This document shows, piece after piece, positions 17,327 through 25,952 of a stretch of 55,345 nucleotides of DNA. The stretch is taken from the NCBI GenBank assembly GCA_026710945.1, contig JAPOQA010000003.1, forward strand, positions 1-55,345. The letters run 5' to 3'. The DNA is from Chloroflexota bacterium (lineage in GTDB: Bacteria > Chloroflexota > UBA11872 > VXOZ01). A program made the position numbers and the translations under genes. The notes beneath the pieces are model-generated. The model saw only the letters and a list, made by a program, of their open reading frames with translations. It was not told the origin of the DNA and searched no databases. The stretch's first letter is position 1; each line of letters starts with the position of its first letter.

Positions 17327-17743
17327 ATGACGCTGTGGTTCTGGATTGGCGTAGCGTTTGTTTCTTGGGGTCTGGCGTCGTTCTTCGGTAAGATGGTTGC
17401 GCCGTATTTTGGCGCGCCCTATCTGGTCTGGGTGCGGAGCATTATCACCGTTTTCATGCTCTTGCCGCTGGTGTGGGCCCAGCGCCATAACTCGATCACG
17501 ATTACGCCAACCTGGCAAACCTGGGTGCTCGTCGTCCTTGTCACGGGGTTTACGGCCAGCGCCGTCATCGGATTTTACAATGGCTTGCGCCTGGGCGACG
17601 CTTCGCTCGTGACGCCTGCCAGCGGCACGTATCCCGTGCTGACGGCGATACTGGCCGTGGTCTTCCTCGGCGAACAGCTTTCGGTCACGCGCGCGCTCGG
17701 CATCTTATTCGCTGTGATCGGTATTTTCTTCTTGACGCGTTAG
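17327..17743 (+). CDS. Single-domain EamA (DMT superfamily) membrane protein
   Basis: A 138-residue integral membrane protein with about five hydrophobic helices, equal to one EamA domain where typical transporters have two. Family features include VTPASGTYPVLTAILAVVFL near the C-terminus, followed by GEQLSVTRALGILFAVIGIF. Half-size members probably work as homodimers or in pairs; no second half is nearby. The substrate is unknown. An AGGAGCAGCT box precedes the ATG. The stop codon at 17743 lies before a field of dispersed repeats, so the short length does not look like a frameshift. Confidence 0.85.
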   Translation: MTLWFWIGVAFVSWGLASFFGKMVAPYFGAPYLVWVRSIITVFMLLPLVWAQRHNSITITPTWQTWVLVVLVTGFTASAVIGFYNGLRLGDASLVTPASGTYPVLTAILAVVFLGEQLSVTRALGILFAVIGIFFLTR

Positions 17744-17790
17744 CGCCATCACTAAGCAGATTATGATTACGCTTGGCCTCCGCGCCGGTT

Positions 17791-17922
17791 TCCTCTCCCT
17801 CAGGAGACCTTTGCATAGCCCCAATTTCAAGCAGGGGCACTCCCTCTCCTGGGGGAGAGGGTTGGGGTGAGGGGAAACGAAACGGCAGAGCGAAACCGTA
17901 GCGCGGGGGCTTGTCCCCCGCC
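17791..17922. repeat. GGAGACC-type element and adjoining GCGGGGGCTTGTCCCCCGC stem
   Basis: GGAGACCTTTGCATAGCCCC (17803-17822) is followed by AGGGGCACTCCCTCTCC and GGGGGAGAGGGTTGGGGTGA, the same element type as at 931-1030 but without the right terminal repeat. A separate small palindrome GTAGCGCGGGGGCTTGTCCC...GCC occupies 17898-17922 and recurs at 10225, 42042, 44282 and 44322. The rest of the gap to the SDR gene (to 18108) shows no gene. Confidence 0.75.
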
Positions 17923-18108
17923 TCTTGATGCAGAAGATAGTGGCAACCCAAGGCAATGTGCGTGGGCGCGGAGTGTTGGATGGCTAGTTAGTCCTCTTGG
18001 CCCGGTCCTGCGGGCAAGCCCGTAAGGGAAATGAGCGAAAGGCATTTCTGCCTGAAGTATAATCGTGGTCACGACACCAACCACTGTGCATAAGGGGAAC
18101 GGAGTTCT

Positions 18109-18870
18109 ATGAAGCTGGCAAATAAAGTAGCAGTCATCACCGGCGCCGGGTCCGGCATCGGGTACGAAATGGCAACGCTCTTCGCCCGGGAAGGCGCCAC
18201 CATCATGGGCGCGGACGTGGACGCAGACGGCTTAGCCACCACCGCCGCAGCAGTTGAAACAATCGGCCGCCCCATGCGCACATTCGTGGCCGACGTGACC
18301 GATCCCACCGCCGTGGAACACCTGATGGCCGAGACCGTGGAAGCCTTCGGCAGCATCGATATCCTCTGCAACAACGCCGGCATCGGCCACGTGGGCAGCG
18401 TGCTGGAGGTCACCCCCGAGGAGTGGGACCGCGTGATGGCCGTGAACGTGCGCGGCGTCTGGCTGGGGTGCAAGTACGCCGTGCCCTACATGCTGGCCCA
18501 GGGCGGCGGCATCATCGTGAATACGGCGTCGGTGGCGGGGCAGGTCGGCCTGCCCAAGCGCGCCGTCTACAGCGCGTCCAAAGGCGCGGTGATCGCCCTG
18601 ACGAAACAGGTCGCCATCGAGTACGTGGCTGAGAACATCCGCGTGAACTGCGTCTGCCCGGGCACCGTGGAAACGCCGTGGGTCCAACGCCTCCTGGCAA
18701 TCGAGGACGATCCGGCCGCCGCGATGGAAAACCTGCGCCTGCGCCAACCCATGGGCCGCCTGGGCCAACCCGACGAGGTCGCCAAAGCCGCCCTCTACCT
18801 CGCCTCCGACGCCGCGGAGTTTATTACCGGCACGGAGTTAGTGATAGACGGCGGCCTCACGGCGCGGTAG
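18109..18870 (+). CDS. Short-chain dehydrogenase/reductase (FabG-like fold)
   Basis: A 253-residue cytoplasmic NAD(P)-dependent oxidoreductase of the classical SDR type. It has cofactor motif TGAGSGIG (residues 12-19), NNAG in the middle, catalytic Tyr and Lys in VYSASKGA, and the C-terminal FITGTELVIDGGLTAR. The substrate could be a sugar, alcohol or acyl carrier group; context does not decide. AAGGGGAACGGAG precedes the ATG. It lies directly before the restriction-modification genes, which run convergently. A second SDR 3' end lies on their far side at 21454-21519. Confidence 0.9.
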   Translation: MKLANKVAVITGAGSGIGYEMATLFAREGATIMGADVDADGLATTAAAVETIGRPMRTFVADVTDPTAVEHLMAETVEAFGSIDILCNNAGIGHVGSVLEVTPEEWDRVMAVNVRGVWLGCKYAVPYMLAQGGGIIVNTASVAGQVGLPKRAVYSASKGAVIALTKQVAIEYVAENIRVNCVCPGTVETPWVQRLLAIEDDPAAAMENLRLRQPMGRLGQPDEVAKAALYLASDAAEFITGTELVIDGGLTAR

Positions 18871-18928
18871 CAACCTCGTGCGCTGGTCCCGAAAGAGAGG
18901 TTCCGTACGTTTGCCGGTTGAGTGTTAC

Positions 18929-19765
18929 CTAAGTCGCTAAATCAAACGGCAAGTCGCTGATATCACGCAGCCTCCGACCGGTAACGAGTGTCCTCAATAG
19001 GTCCGCATCGGAATCATTGTCAGAGGCGGCAGCCGTCAATTCTCTTAGGGCAAAGTGGTAAACGCAGTCGATATCGCCTGTGCCATATGCCAGCGACGCG
19101 ATGCGACTGGGTAGCGGTTCTCCCACTACAACGACAATGTGAGGCGTCTTGCCCTTACGGTTGCGAACGAGGTTCAAGCCTTCAGTGCGTGCATTCTGCG
19201 AGCGGTCGCTGCGAATTGTCCACTTACAGGAAACACTCGCATGCATAATATCTGCTTGGGAATTCGCTTGCCGTAGAGGAGTATGGCTTGCCGTTCCATC
19301 ATCGTTCACCAAGACTTCCTTCTTGTTGATCTCAGAGTCGGCGACCGGCTTTCTGCAAACAACAATGTCAGGTGTAACGATATAGTCCCCAAAGATGATT
19401 CGCAGTTCCTCATGCTCATCGACTACACGTCGCACATCAGACAGATGCAAGTATTGCTCGTAGTCTCGTATGTTTCCTCCCAATGAGAAATCCCATTTGC
19501 CCGGACGCAAGTGAGAGAGTAGACCAAACGCATCACGCAAGAAGTCTTTTGTCGCCGCCTCGAACTGATGTCCCGCTGTCTGTCCTGCCAGCTTCTTCTT
19601 CCCAGTCCGCATGCCTATGTTCTTGACGATGCCCTTGCCAAGCCTGACGCTTGCAGCACTGCTGCTGTCGGCATTGTTGGGAGTGCCATCTGCTTTCTGT
19701 CGCAAAACGTCACGACAAATGCGACGATGGTAGCCTTGCCGAAGGTCTTCAATTCTACCAAGCAT
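18929..19765 (-). CDS. Type II restriction endonuclease, NgoMIV family
   Basis: A 278-residue nuclease. The catalytic residues of the NgoMIV family can be placed as Glu69 (HQFEAATKD), Asp133 (YIVTPDIVV), and Lys181 and Glu195 in SCKWTIRSDRSQNARTE. The spacing between the last two (14 residues) equals that in NgoMIV. The stretch GKTPHIVVVVGEPLPSRIAS, then GTGDIDCVYHFAL, is also diagnostic. NgoMIV cuts GCCGGC; the target here is likely the same or related, by inference. The start codon overlaps the stop of the methyltransferase gene (TAATG at 19765), implying translational coupling. The gene runs convergently to the SDR, 58 bp away. Confidence 0.92.
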   Translation of the reverse strand: MLGRIEDLRQGYHRRICRDVLRQKADGTPNNADSSSAASVRLGKGIVKNIGMRTGKKKLAGQTAGHQFEAATKDFLRDAFGLLSHLRPGKWDFSLGGNIRDYEQYLHLSDVRRVVDEHEELRIIFGDYIVTPDIVVCRKPVADSEINKKEVLVNDDGTASHTPLRQANSQADIMHASVSCKWTIRSDRSQNARTEGLNLVRNRKGKTPHIVVVVGEPLPSRIASLAYGTGDIDCVYHFALRELTAAASDNDSDADLLRTLVTGRRLRDISDLPFDLAT

Positions 19766-21147
19766 TACGACTTCACCAAGCCGATGACGTATTCGTCATG
19801 CATACGTGCCTCGATCTGCGAGCTTTGCTGGTTGCCCCAACGCGCCGGCATCATGCGCTTGTCGCGGTCGAGGCGGCGCACGCCGATACCCGCCAGATCA
19901 AAGCCGGCGCTTTCACCTATGGACGCCAATCCCTTGTGCGTTTGTACATCGATGCCTCTAAGATTTGAGGTGGCGACCACGATCACTGCCGCTCCACCCC
20001 GCTTCAGGACCCGTTTCATCTCGGCGATCACGGTAGCCATCTCGCCAAAATAGCGGCGCAGAGTCTGCGCTTTCCTGGCATCGCGCTCTGCGAGAGTTGC
20101 GATCGTCTCTTGGCATTGGTCGGGCAAGTTTTGGTACTCCTTATCGGACAACGCATCGTGTCCAAGGTATTGCGCCCGGATCCTGCTAAGTTCAGTGATA
20201 TTCCAACCGAACCATACCAACGAGAATTTGTGCGCGCGCATGTAGTCGATCGCGTTGTTGGCGTATGGCGGCGAGGTAATAATCAAGTCTATGCTCTCCG
20301 GCGGCAGGCCGGTGTCTGCCGCACTGGCCGCGCGAACTTCCGCTTGACAGTTCCTCTCGCTCGAATCCATTGCGCCATTCACACTTAGATGAGACGACTC
20401 TTCGGTTTCATGGGGCATCCCGTTGCCTATAGCAGCTACATTGCGTTCCAGCCGTTTGGCGAACTCTACGAATGCCGAGGCCGGCGCCTTCTTCATGTCC
20501 CTGTGGGGACGCGTATGTGCCAGATCGCGCGCCAGGGAAACACCACCGGACTTGGCAATGATGGTCGAAGAGAACACCACGCTGAGAAAGTCTCGAATAC
20601 TGCCTTGCGGCAACGCTTCAATGCGTTTCAGGAGGGAGAACAATTCAATCTGGTGCTGCGGCAGAAACCAGTAGTCGATGAAGTCCGCGGTCTTCCCGTC
20701 AAAGCGCAACTGAAAGTCCTGTCGCAGTCTATGACCGTCTTGCCAGCAGTCCCTCTGCGCCGCGCTCAAGACCGTCAGTCCCTCTTCCAAGGCCGCTGAC
20801 GGGTCGATGGGTGTCAGCTTTGCCACCGCGATCATGCGAGCGAGTGGGTCTATATCGCAGCCGATAGCTCGTCTTCCTAGTCGCACGGCTTCTACAAGCG
20901 TGGTACCCGAGCCGAGCATGGGATCGAGAATCACATCTCCTGGGGCCGAGAGTTGTTCGATGAGGAATCTGGGCAACTGAGGTGGAAACTTCGCTGGAAA
21001 AGGATGCCAGGCGTGAGGACCATAGCTCCCGTTGGTGCCGTGAAAGTCCAAATCGGCACGCAACGCTGCCCGCAATGCATCAAAGCAAGTACTAGTACTC
21101 ATGTTTTGTCTGCCGAGCATCCTTGCCATCCGAGAAGACGCAGGCAA
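19765..21147 (-). CDS. DNA methyltransferase (SPPY-type, probably N4-cytosine) of a type II RM system
   Basis: A protein of up to 460 residues. The N-terminal part has HPFPAKFPPQLPRFL and the SAM-binding motif DPMLGSGTT (residues 75-83). The catalytic motif TSPPY is at 291-295, in LIITSPPYANNAIDY. SAM motif before catalytic motif with about 200 residues between suggests an alpha-like order, and TSPPY points to amino methylation, most often N4-cytosine. It should protect the site cut by the nuclease whose start it overlaps. Several ATGs (21147, 21129, 21120, 21102) could be the start; none has a strong ribosome-binding site. Methylating before cutting is consistent with the gene order. Confidence 0.9.
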   Translation of the reverse strand: MPASSRMARMLGRQNMSTSTCFDALRAALRADLDFHGTNGSYGPHAWHPFPAKFPPQLPRFLIEQLSAPGDVILDPMLGSGTTLVEAVRLGRRAIGCDIDPLARMIAVAKLTPIDPSAALEEGLTVLSAAQRDCWQDGHRLRQDFQLRFDGKTADFIDYWFLPQHQIELFSLLKRIEALPQGSIRDFLSVVFSSTIIAKSGGVSLARDLAHTRPHRDMKKAPASAFVEFAKRLERNVAAIGNGMPHETEESSHLSVNGAMDSSERNCQAEVRAASAADTGLPPESIDLIITSPPYANNAIDYMRAHKFSLVWFGWNITELSRIRAQYLGHDALSDKEYQNLPDQCQETIATLAERDARKAQTLRRYFGEMATVIAEMKRVLKRGGAAVIVVATSNLRGIDVQTHKGLASIGESAGFDLAGIGVRRLDRDKRMMPARWGNQQSSQIEARMHDEYVIGLVKS

Positions 21148-21453
21148 AGTTTGAAACTGGCGTTAGTCAGCACAGTCCACTCCAACGAATACAGACAACC
21201 TATGTGTCCCTCTTGAGAGGGTATGTGACAAATAGTTGCGGAGGGAGTGGATGCGCCTTGGCCAAGGCTATATCCCTACCAGGGACACTGCTTTACGCAA
21301 GAGTTTCCACAAGTCCGACCAATTATGGCGTCTTCACTATAGAAAGGAAGACAGGCGCCGGTCAAGTGCGGTTCACCTATGGCTCCAGCATAGGATGTTA
21401 TGGAATTCAGCTGTCAACACTATCCGCTATCAGATGAATTTGCGGCAGTTAAG

Positions 21454-21519
21454 ACTTTCGCCGCCACATTCATCACCGGCATCGAACTCGTCATCGACGG
21501 CGGCCTCACGGCAAGGTAG
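21454..21519 (+). pseudogene. 3' remnant of a second SDR gene
   Basis: This frame reads TFAATFITGIELVIDGGLTAR and then stop, nearly identical in protein to the end of the SDR at 18109 (EFITGTELVIDGGLTAR and stop). DNA identity over the last 51 bases is roughly three quarters, so it is a diverged paralogue, not a recent copy. The rest of that gene is absent; upstream lies unrelated sequence and then the restriction-modification pair. Confidence 0.75.
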
Positions 21520-21738
21520 CGATGCCGCTCAGCTTCCCACTATGCAAAGCCCCTTGGGGTGCCTTTTTGGAAGGAAGTTCTATCTATCATTTCTACAAAA
21601 GCGCAATAACTAGGTTATTCAGCTTGTGGAAATAACTCGGTGTAGTGCGTATGGCTGTACCTACTGTCAATTTTCCCGATCCGCATCTGGGCTAGAATCG
21701 ATGAATTGTTAGATACATCAAGAATTGCCGCAATTTGC

Positions 21739-22422
21739 TTACGCTTTCGGGATGGAAACTGTGCCTAAAGCCTTATGCCATGCCTTAGTGTTGTTTCGCC
21801 CCAAGACCTTGATCGCCAAGAGTACATTTACCACTCCCAAATGAACACGACCGCTCATCACTTTGAATAGTCCAGAACGAGCCCTCACGATCTCCTCCGA
21901 CTCTCGAGATAGGCCGATGCCATTATGCAAGAGTTCACTGCCAATCTTGTTGAGATCTACGCTGATTTGTAGGAGACAGTCCTTCCCATTGGAGCCCACT
22001 TCCCACCGGCGAATTGTTCCTCGGGCACTCTCCACCAAGTTTCTTGACTTTCCAGTGAAGCTTTTCCCAATCTGAGACTCCATGTACTTAATGTATTTTG
22101 CCGAGAATTCAGAATCGATTGCAGCAGCTAGTGCGAATTCTGACCGTTCTTGAAGGGGCCTCATAAGTGAGGCAGCCGCAGTCCAACGTCCTGCTGCGGC
22201 CTCTTCGCGGATTGCGAGACCGAACTCATGGACATCTCGCGTCACGTAATCAAGAAATTCACCCTGTCTCGACTCTGGCCAAGTGGTGGCGCGAATGAGC
22301 TGGCAAAGTGCTTCAAGAAGCTGATCGATGTACGCAAAGTCTGTGCTTGCAGACCCTGGCGACAGTTTCGATTCTGGAAACTGAATGTTCAATTTGAATG
22401 AGTAATCAAAGACTTTATCCAT
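21739..22422 (-). CDS. Hypothetical protein, mostly helical
   Basis: A 227-residue protein I do not recognise. It starts MDKVFDYSFKLNIQFPESKL, has no leader, and is largely predicted-helix-like sequence with a conserved-looking MRPLQERSEFALAAAIDSEF block (about residues 100-120). The C-terminal helix-rich half contains GIGLSRESEEIVRARSGLF. AGGA seven bases upstream of the ATG supports the start. It stands alone between the restriction-modification region and the CocE-type gene, in an AT-richer stretch. An accessory or defence-related role is possible from location only. Confidence 0.65.
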   Translation of the reverse strand: MDKVFDYSFKLNIQFPESKLSPGSASTDFAYIDQLLEALCQLIRATTWPESRQGEFLDYVTRDVHEFGLAIREEAAAGRWTAAASLMRPLQERSEFALAAAIDSEFSAKYIKYMESQIGKSFTGKSRNLVESARGTIRRWEVGSNGKDCLLQISVDLNKIGSELLHNGIGLSRESEEIVRARSGLFKVMSGRVHLGVVNVLLAIKVLGRNNTKAWHKALGTVSIPKA

Positions 22423-22517
22423 AGGGCATTCCTGTGGCTATTCCCACGATGTTTCGTCCAAACCTTCATGGGTTTATATGTAGATTGACCTTATCTTGAA
22501 AAACAAACGTCAAGAGA

Positions 22518-24572
22518 CTAAAGTAATTCCCTTTTGAACGACTCTACCCATCTGCGCTGGTGGTGGGGCAGGCCGTTGAGGCGGACTGCCAAATCTATGG
22601 CGACGTGGATGGCGTCGTGGGTGCTGCGGACATTGGCGGCGGTGTCGATGTTGATCGCGCCGTCGGAGCGGGTGATGGTGCGGAAGTGCTGACCGATGGC
22701 GGTGGTATTGGCGGGATTGCGGTTGTTGGCCCAGACCTCCAGGCGCGACTCCGTCTTGACCGTCATGTCTGCGCTGGCCTTGACCTCATTCATGAGATGA
22801 AGCCGCAGGCCGGTGCGATCGCGCATGACGTCGCGGGTGATTTCCCAGGGCACGGCGCGGGGCGATACCGCCGGATACGTGCGCGGCGCGGCGGACGGCT
22901 CGTACGCCATCTCGTCGGGCGGCAACGCGCCGGCGGGGGCCTGCCGCGTGGGCACCACCGGCAGTTCCAGATGCGATTCGCGTCCACTGTTCCGATAGAC
23001 GCGGTTCGTGCCGTTATAGGGCGTCGGCCACAGGTTGGGAAAGTCCGCGCTGCTGACGGAAAGCCGGATGCGGTGCCCCCGCTCGAAACGCCAGGCCGTG
23101 GCGTCCAGGTCCACGTGCAGTTCATAGACTGCGCCCGGCTCCATGGGCTCCGGGTCGGTGTGCGAATTGCGCCGCGTCCCGTTCAGCACGCCCATCGTCA
23201 CCTGCGCGCTGGCGCCGTCCGGCGCCACGTCCGAGAGCCGAACCACGAACGCCATCACCGGCGCGGTGGAACTGACGTGGAGCACGGCCTTGCCCATGCC
23301 GATGATCTCTAGCGGTTCTTCCAAAGGCGCGGAGGTGTAGTTGGCGGAATAGACCTCGTCCACGCGCTGGTCGCCGGGCAGGCCGAACGGCACCCCCGCG
23401 CTCCACAGACCGCTCGCAAGGCCCACTGACGGCCGATATTCGTATTCGTCATAACCGTCGCGGGTCATATAGGAATTGTCCGGCATCAGATCGCTGCCGA
23501 GCGCGAGCCGTCGCGTGCGCCCACTGGTAATGGGAAACTCCGGCTCGCAGCGCCAGTAGCCGGTGGTGTGGGTGCGGGCGGGATCCGGCACGTCGAACGT
23601 CTGCATGTACACATTGATCGCCGGCTCGTCCATGATGCCGTTGTCAATGCCTTTGAGCCAGTAGTCGCACCAGCGCACGGTCAGATGCTCCCGCGCCAGC
23701 GAGGGGCCGGGCGTTTCGCAGTCCGGGCCGGAGTGGTTCCACGGCCCGATGAGCACCTTACTCGGCGCGGTCATGTGCTGGGAGGTGCGTAGCGGCGCAT
23801 TGCAGTAGCCGTCGCGCCAGCCGCCGATGAGGAGCGCCGACGCCTTGATCTCGTGATAGCGTCCCCGAATGCTGCCGGGCCGCCAGTATTTCCCATCCGT
23901 CTGATTCGCCAGCCACGTGAGCAAGTACGGAGAGTTTTGCTCCAGGCGTTGCTCCCACAGTTCCGCCCAGCGCGCGCCGCTGTATTCGGGATAGGGCGGC
24001 ATGGCATTCATGCCTACCATTGCGCTGCCGTACGAACCGATGTCGTAGTAGCAGCGCCAGGCCCCGCCGCGGTAGTGGCAGTCGTCTGTGTAGCGGTCGT
24101 CCGTGTAGTTCCAGGGAATGATGGTAATGAGATGCGGCGGTGCCAGGGCCGCGACCTGCACGCTGGTGAACCCGCCGTACGAGCCGCCGGTCATGGCCAC
24201 CTTGCCGTCGCACCAGTCCTGCGCGGCGATCCATTCCACCACGTCGTAGCCGTCGCGGATTTCCACGGGACGGTACTCATCGTCGTTCATGCCTTCGCTG
24301 GAGCCGGTGCCCCGGCAATCCACGCGCGCGCCCACGTAACCATGCTCCGCCCAGTGGTGCTGCATGCCGGTGAGCGGCGCTTGGTCGTCCTTGCGGTACG
24401 GGATGTACGTCAGAATAACCGGCCACGGGCCCTCCCCGGCCGGGACGTGCAAATCCATGGCAAGCTTCGTGCCGTCACGGGTCGATACCATGATGTTCTT
24501 ATAGAAGCGAATGCCCGCCGCGTCGACTGCCATGGACAAAACGCCTGATAAGACCTTGTCAGACATGTACAT
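22518..24572 (-). CDS. CocE/NonD-type serine hydrolase (X-Pro dipeptidyl-peptidase S15-like)
   Basis: A 684-residue hydrolase. The N-terminal alpha/beta domain has the nucleophile elbow GGSYGG with Ser131, Asp254 in IGGWRDGYCN and His280 in IGPWNHSGPD, forming the catalytic triad. The C-terminal jelly-roll domain (from about residue 400) carries WRFERGHRIRLSVSSADFPN, typical of CocE/S15 enzymes that hydrolyse esters or amides. No signal peptide is evident, so it is probably cytoplasmic. Natural substrates are unknown. Start options are the ATG at 24572 or the one at 24566 (MSDKV). It is high in GC like the core genes, unlike both neighbours. Confidence 0.9.
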   Translation of the reverse strand: MYMSDKVLSGVLSMAVDAAGIRFYKNIMVSTRDGTKLAMDLHVPAGEGPWPVILTYIPYRKDDQAPLTGMQHHWAEHGYVGARVDCRGTGSSEGMNDDEYRPVEIRDGYDVVEWIAAQDWCDGKVAMTGGSYGGFTSVQVAALAPPHLITIIPWNYTDDRYTDDCHYRGGAWRCYYDIGSYGSAMVGMNAMPPYPEYSGARWAELWEQRLEQNSPYLLTWLANQTDGKYWRPGSIRGRYHEIKASALLIGGWRDGYCNAPLRTSQHMTAPSKVLIGPWNHSGPDCETPGPSLAREHLTVRWCDYWLKGIDNGIMDEPAINVYMQTFDVPDPARTHTTGYWRCEPEFPITSGRTRRLALGSDLMPDNSYMTRDGYDEYEYRPSVGLASGLWSAGVPFGLPGDQRVDEVYSANYTSAPLEEPLEIIGMGKAVLHVSSTAPVMAFVVRLSDVAPDGASAQVTMGVLNGTRRNSHTDPEPMEPGAVYELHVDLDATAWRFERGHRIRLSVSSADFPNLWPTPYNGTNRVYRNSGRESHLELPVVPTRQAPAGALPPDEMAYEPSAAPRTYPAVSPRAVPWEITRDVMRDRTGLRLHLMNEVKASADMTVKTESRLEVWANNRNPANTTAIGQHFRTITRSDGAINIDTAANVRSTHDAIHVAIDLAVRLNGLPHHQRRWVESFKRELL

Positions 24573-24740
24573 GTTTACTAGCCAATTGAATCTTCATATT
24601 GGAATACTTCTCAGGGGTGCGTATAGCGAGTCTATGTGACTGCGTTACCCGTGCTGGAACGAATTACACAATTGGATGTCTTAGCTGTGATGTTCTTTTG
24701 GTGCCATGATGCGGAATCTCCGCACCACTTGAACTGGGGT

Positions 24741-25670
24741 CTAGAGTTCGGAGAGACGCTGTCGCAGTCTTTCCGCATCGAATGGCAGTGGTGGCTGCTC
24801 TGTTCCTAGGAGAGATTCTGGCACGAGGTGTTTGAGTACGCGCTGTGCCTCTGAATAAACAAACCACCCTTCACGGTCGTCATCGTCATAGGCTGGGGCT
24901 GGATATTGGCTGGCAAATGTGCTGCAAGCGTAGTTGTGATAGTTGGCAGCCCACGTGAATTTTGTAAGGACACGTGGATCTGACTCATGCTCCCGCAGGC
25001 GCTTACGCAATTCTTTGCTGTGATTCTCGATGATTCGAAAGTGAATTTGGAGGTCCGGGAAACTGTCAAACGCCGCGCCGAGGTAATCTACGAATAATCT
25101 CCCGTCAGCTGGGTCTTCAAGCAGGTGCAAGCGGTGTGGTGCCCTGCCACTCATGTACCGAGACAGGTGCTTGGCTATCAGGGACTCCAATGACGACCCG
25201 ATTACCAACCTTGGTGGAGTCCCCGATTTGTCCAGATCATAGGCTTCAAGTAGAGCTTTTCCGAAAGCTGTGTCTTGATCTTGATAGTGCTGGCCTACAG
25301 TGATTCCTCCCCGCAGGAAAAAACCGGCTGCTGCTAGACCTGACTGCACCTGCGCGAGAAGTCCAAACAATCTCCTTAGCTCAGATTCGCCAAGATCCCT
25401 GCTCGGGTTTTGTAGTGGATAAGCAATGACAATATTGTCGGTAAAGACCTTCATATCGAAGTCGGGGGGTTCGGCCCCAGTGGAAGTTGCGACTTTTCGT
25501 ATATAGCCGTAGGCATCAGCAAGGGAACTCTTGAACTGCCGAAGGAAATTCAATTCATCACCTGATTTAAAGGCATGGTCTGTCCTTCCGCGAAACCCTA
25601 GAATGTCCGCGAAGCACAGAATCGTAGGAAGAAGGGTTGGCGAAGTCGGGCTCCAAGATTTAATTTTCAA
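24741..25670 (-). CDS. Class III nucleotidyl cyclase-like domain protein
   Basis: A 309-residue protein whose N-terminal half resembles a class III cyclase catalytic domain. FADILGFRG has the first metal-binding Asp (22). VFTDNIVIAYP has a second candidate Asp (78). FFLRGGITVG (118-126) is followed by AFGKALLEAYDLD, matching the conserved R-G-I-x-x-G and G-x-x-V/L-x-x-A-x-x-L/D pattern. The C-terminal half is unrecognised and acidic at the end. The start is a TTG at 25670 with TAAGGAG ten bases upstream, overlapping a small upstream frame. Product nucleotide and partner are unknown. It could be regulatory, or a Pycsar-like defence cyclase; that is a hypothesis only. Confidence 0.6.
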   Translation of the reverse strand: MKIKSWSPTSPTLLPTILCFADILGFRGRTDHAFKSGDELNFLRQFKSSLADAYGYIRKVATSTGAEPPDFDMKVFTDNIVIAYPLQNPSRDLGESELRRLFGLLAQVQSGLAAAGFFLRGGITVGQHYQDQDTAFGKALLEAYDLDKSGTPPRLVIGSSLESLIAKHLSRYMSGRAPHRLHLLEDPADGRLFVDYLGAAFDSFPDLQIHFRIIENHSKELRKRLREHESDPRVLTKFTWAANYHNYACSTFASQYPAPAYDDDDREGWFVYSEAQRVLKHLVPESLLGTEQPPLPFDAERLRQRLSEL

Positions 25671-25800
25671 TTGATTCTGGCTCCTTACACTTGCCTAACA
25701 ATTTGCTCGCGAGTTTGGCCAAGAGATAAGGGGTTAGACGAACACTTGCCGGCAGGTCAGATACGACACACTTAATCTTAGACCTGTGTACTCTCCGCAT
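25660..25800 (-). CDS. Possible small protein overlapping the cyclase-like gene
   Basis: A 46-codon basic peptide, MRRVHRSKIKCVVSDLPASV at the start and KLASKLLGKCKEPESIEN at the end. It begins at an ATG (25800) with an AAGGGAAGGA box immediately upstream, and its stop lies 11 bases inside the cyclase-like gene. The ribosome-binding site of that downstream gene lies within this frame, so the overlap would couple translation. No family is recognised and the frame could be fortuitous, but the overlap and both Shine-Dalgarno boxes fit a real two-gene unit. Confidence 0.4.
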   Translation of the reverse strand: MRRVHRSKIKCVVSDLPASVRLTPYLLAKLASKLLGKCKEPESIEN

Positions 25801-25952
25801 TCCTTCCCTTCGTGCGCTTGGCAGAGCGGGCAGAGGCTGGGGGTGCTGATGGGCGTCCTCGCGGACGATAGGGTTTTGATAGGTTCGATAGCTTGGCGCA
25901 GACGGCAGCAGCGTTCGCAGGCTCGCGACCGAATCGAGGAAACAGTGCCCAG

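Noticed and set aside
17327-17743. Frameshifted or truncated full-length EamA transporter
   Set aside because: No second EamA domain is found in any frame downstream, where repeats begin; single-domain EamA proteins are known.
24741-25670. Firm assignment as a Pycsar defence cyclase
   Set aside because: The cyclase-like motifs are visible, but no Pycsar-type effector gene is adjacent and the overall similarity cannot be measured here.
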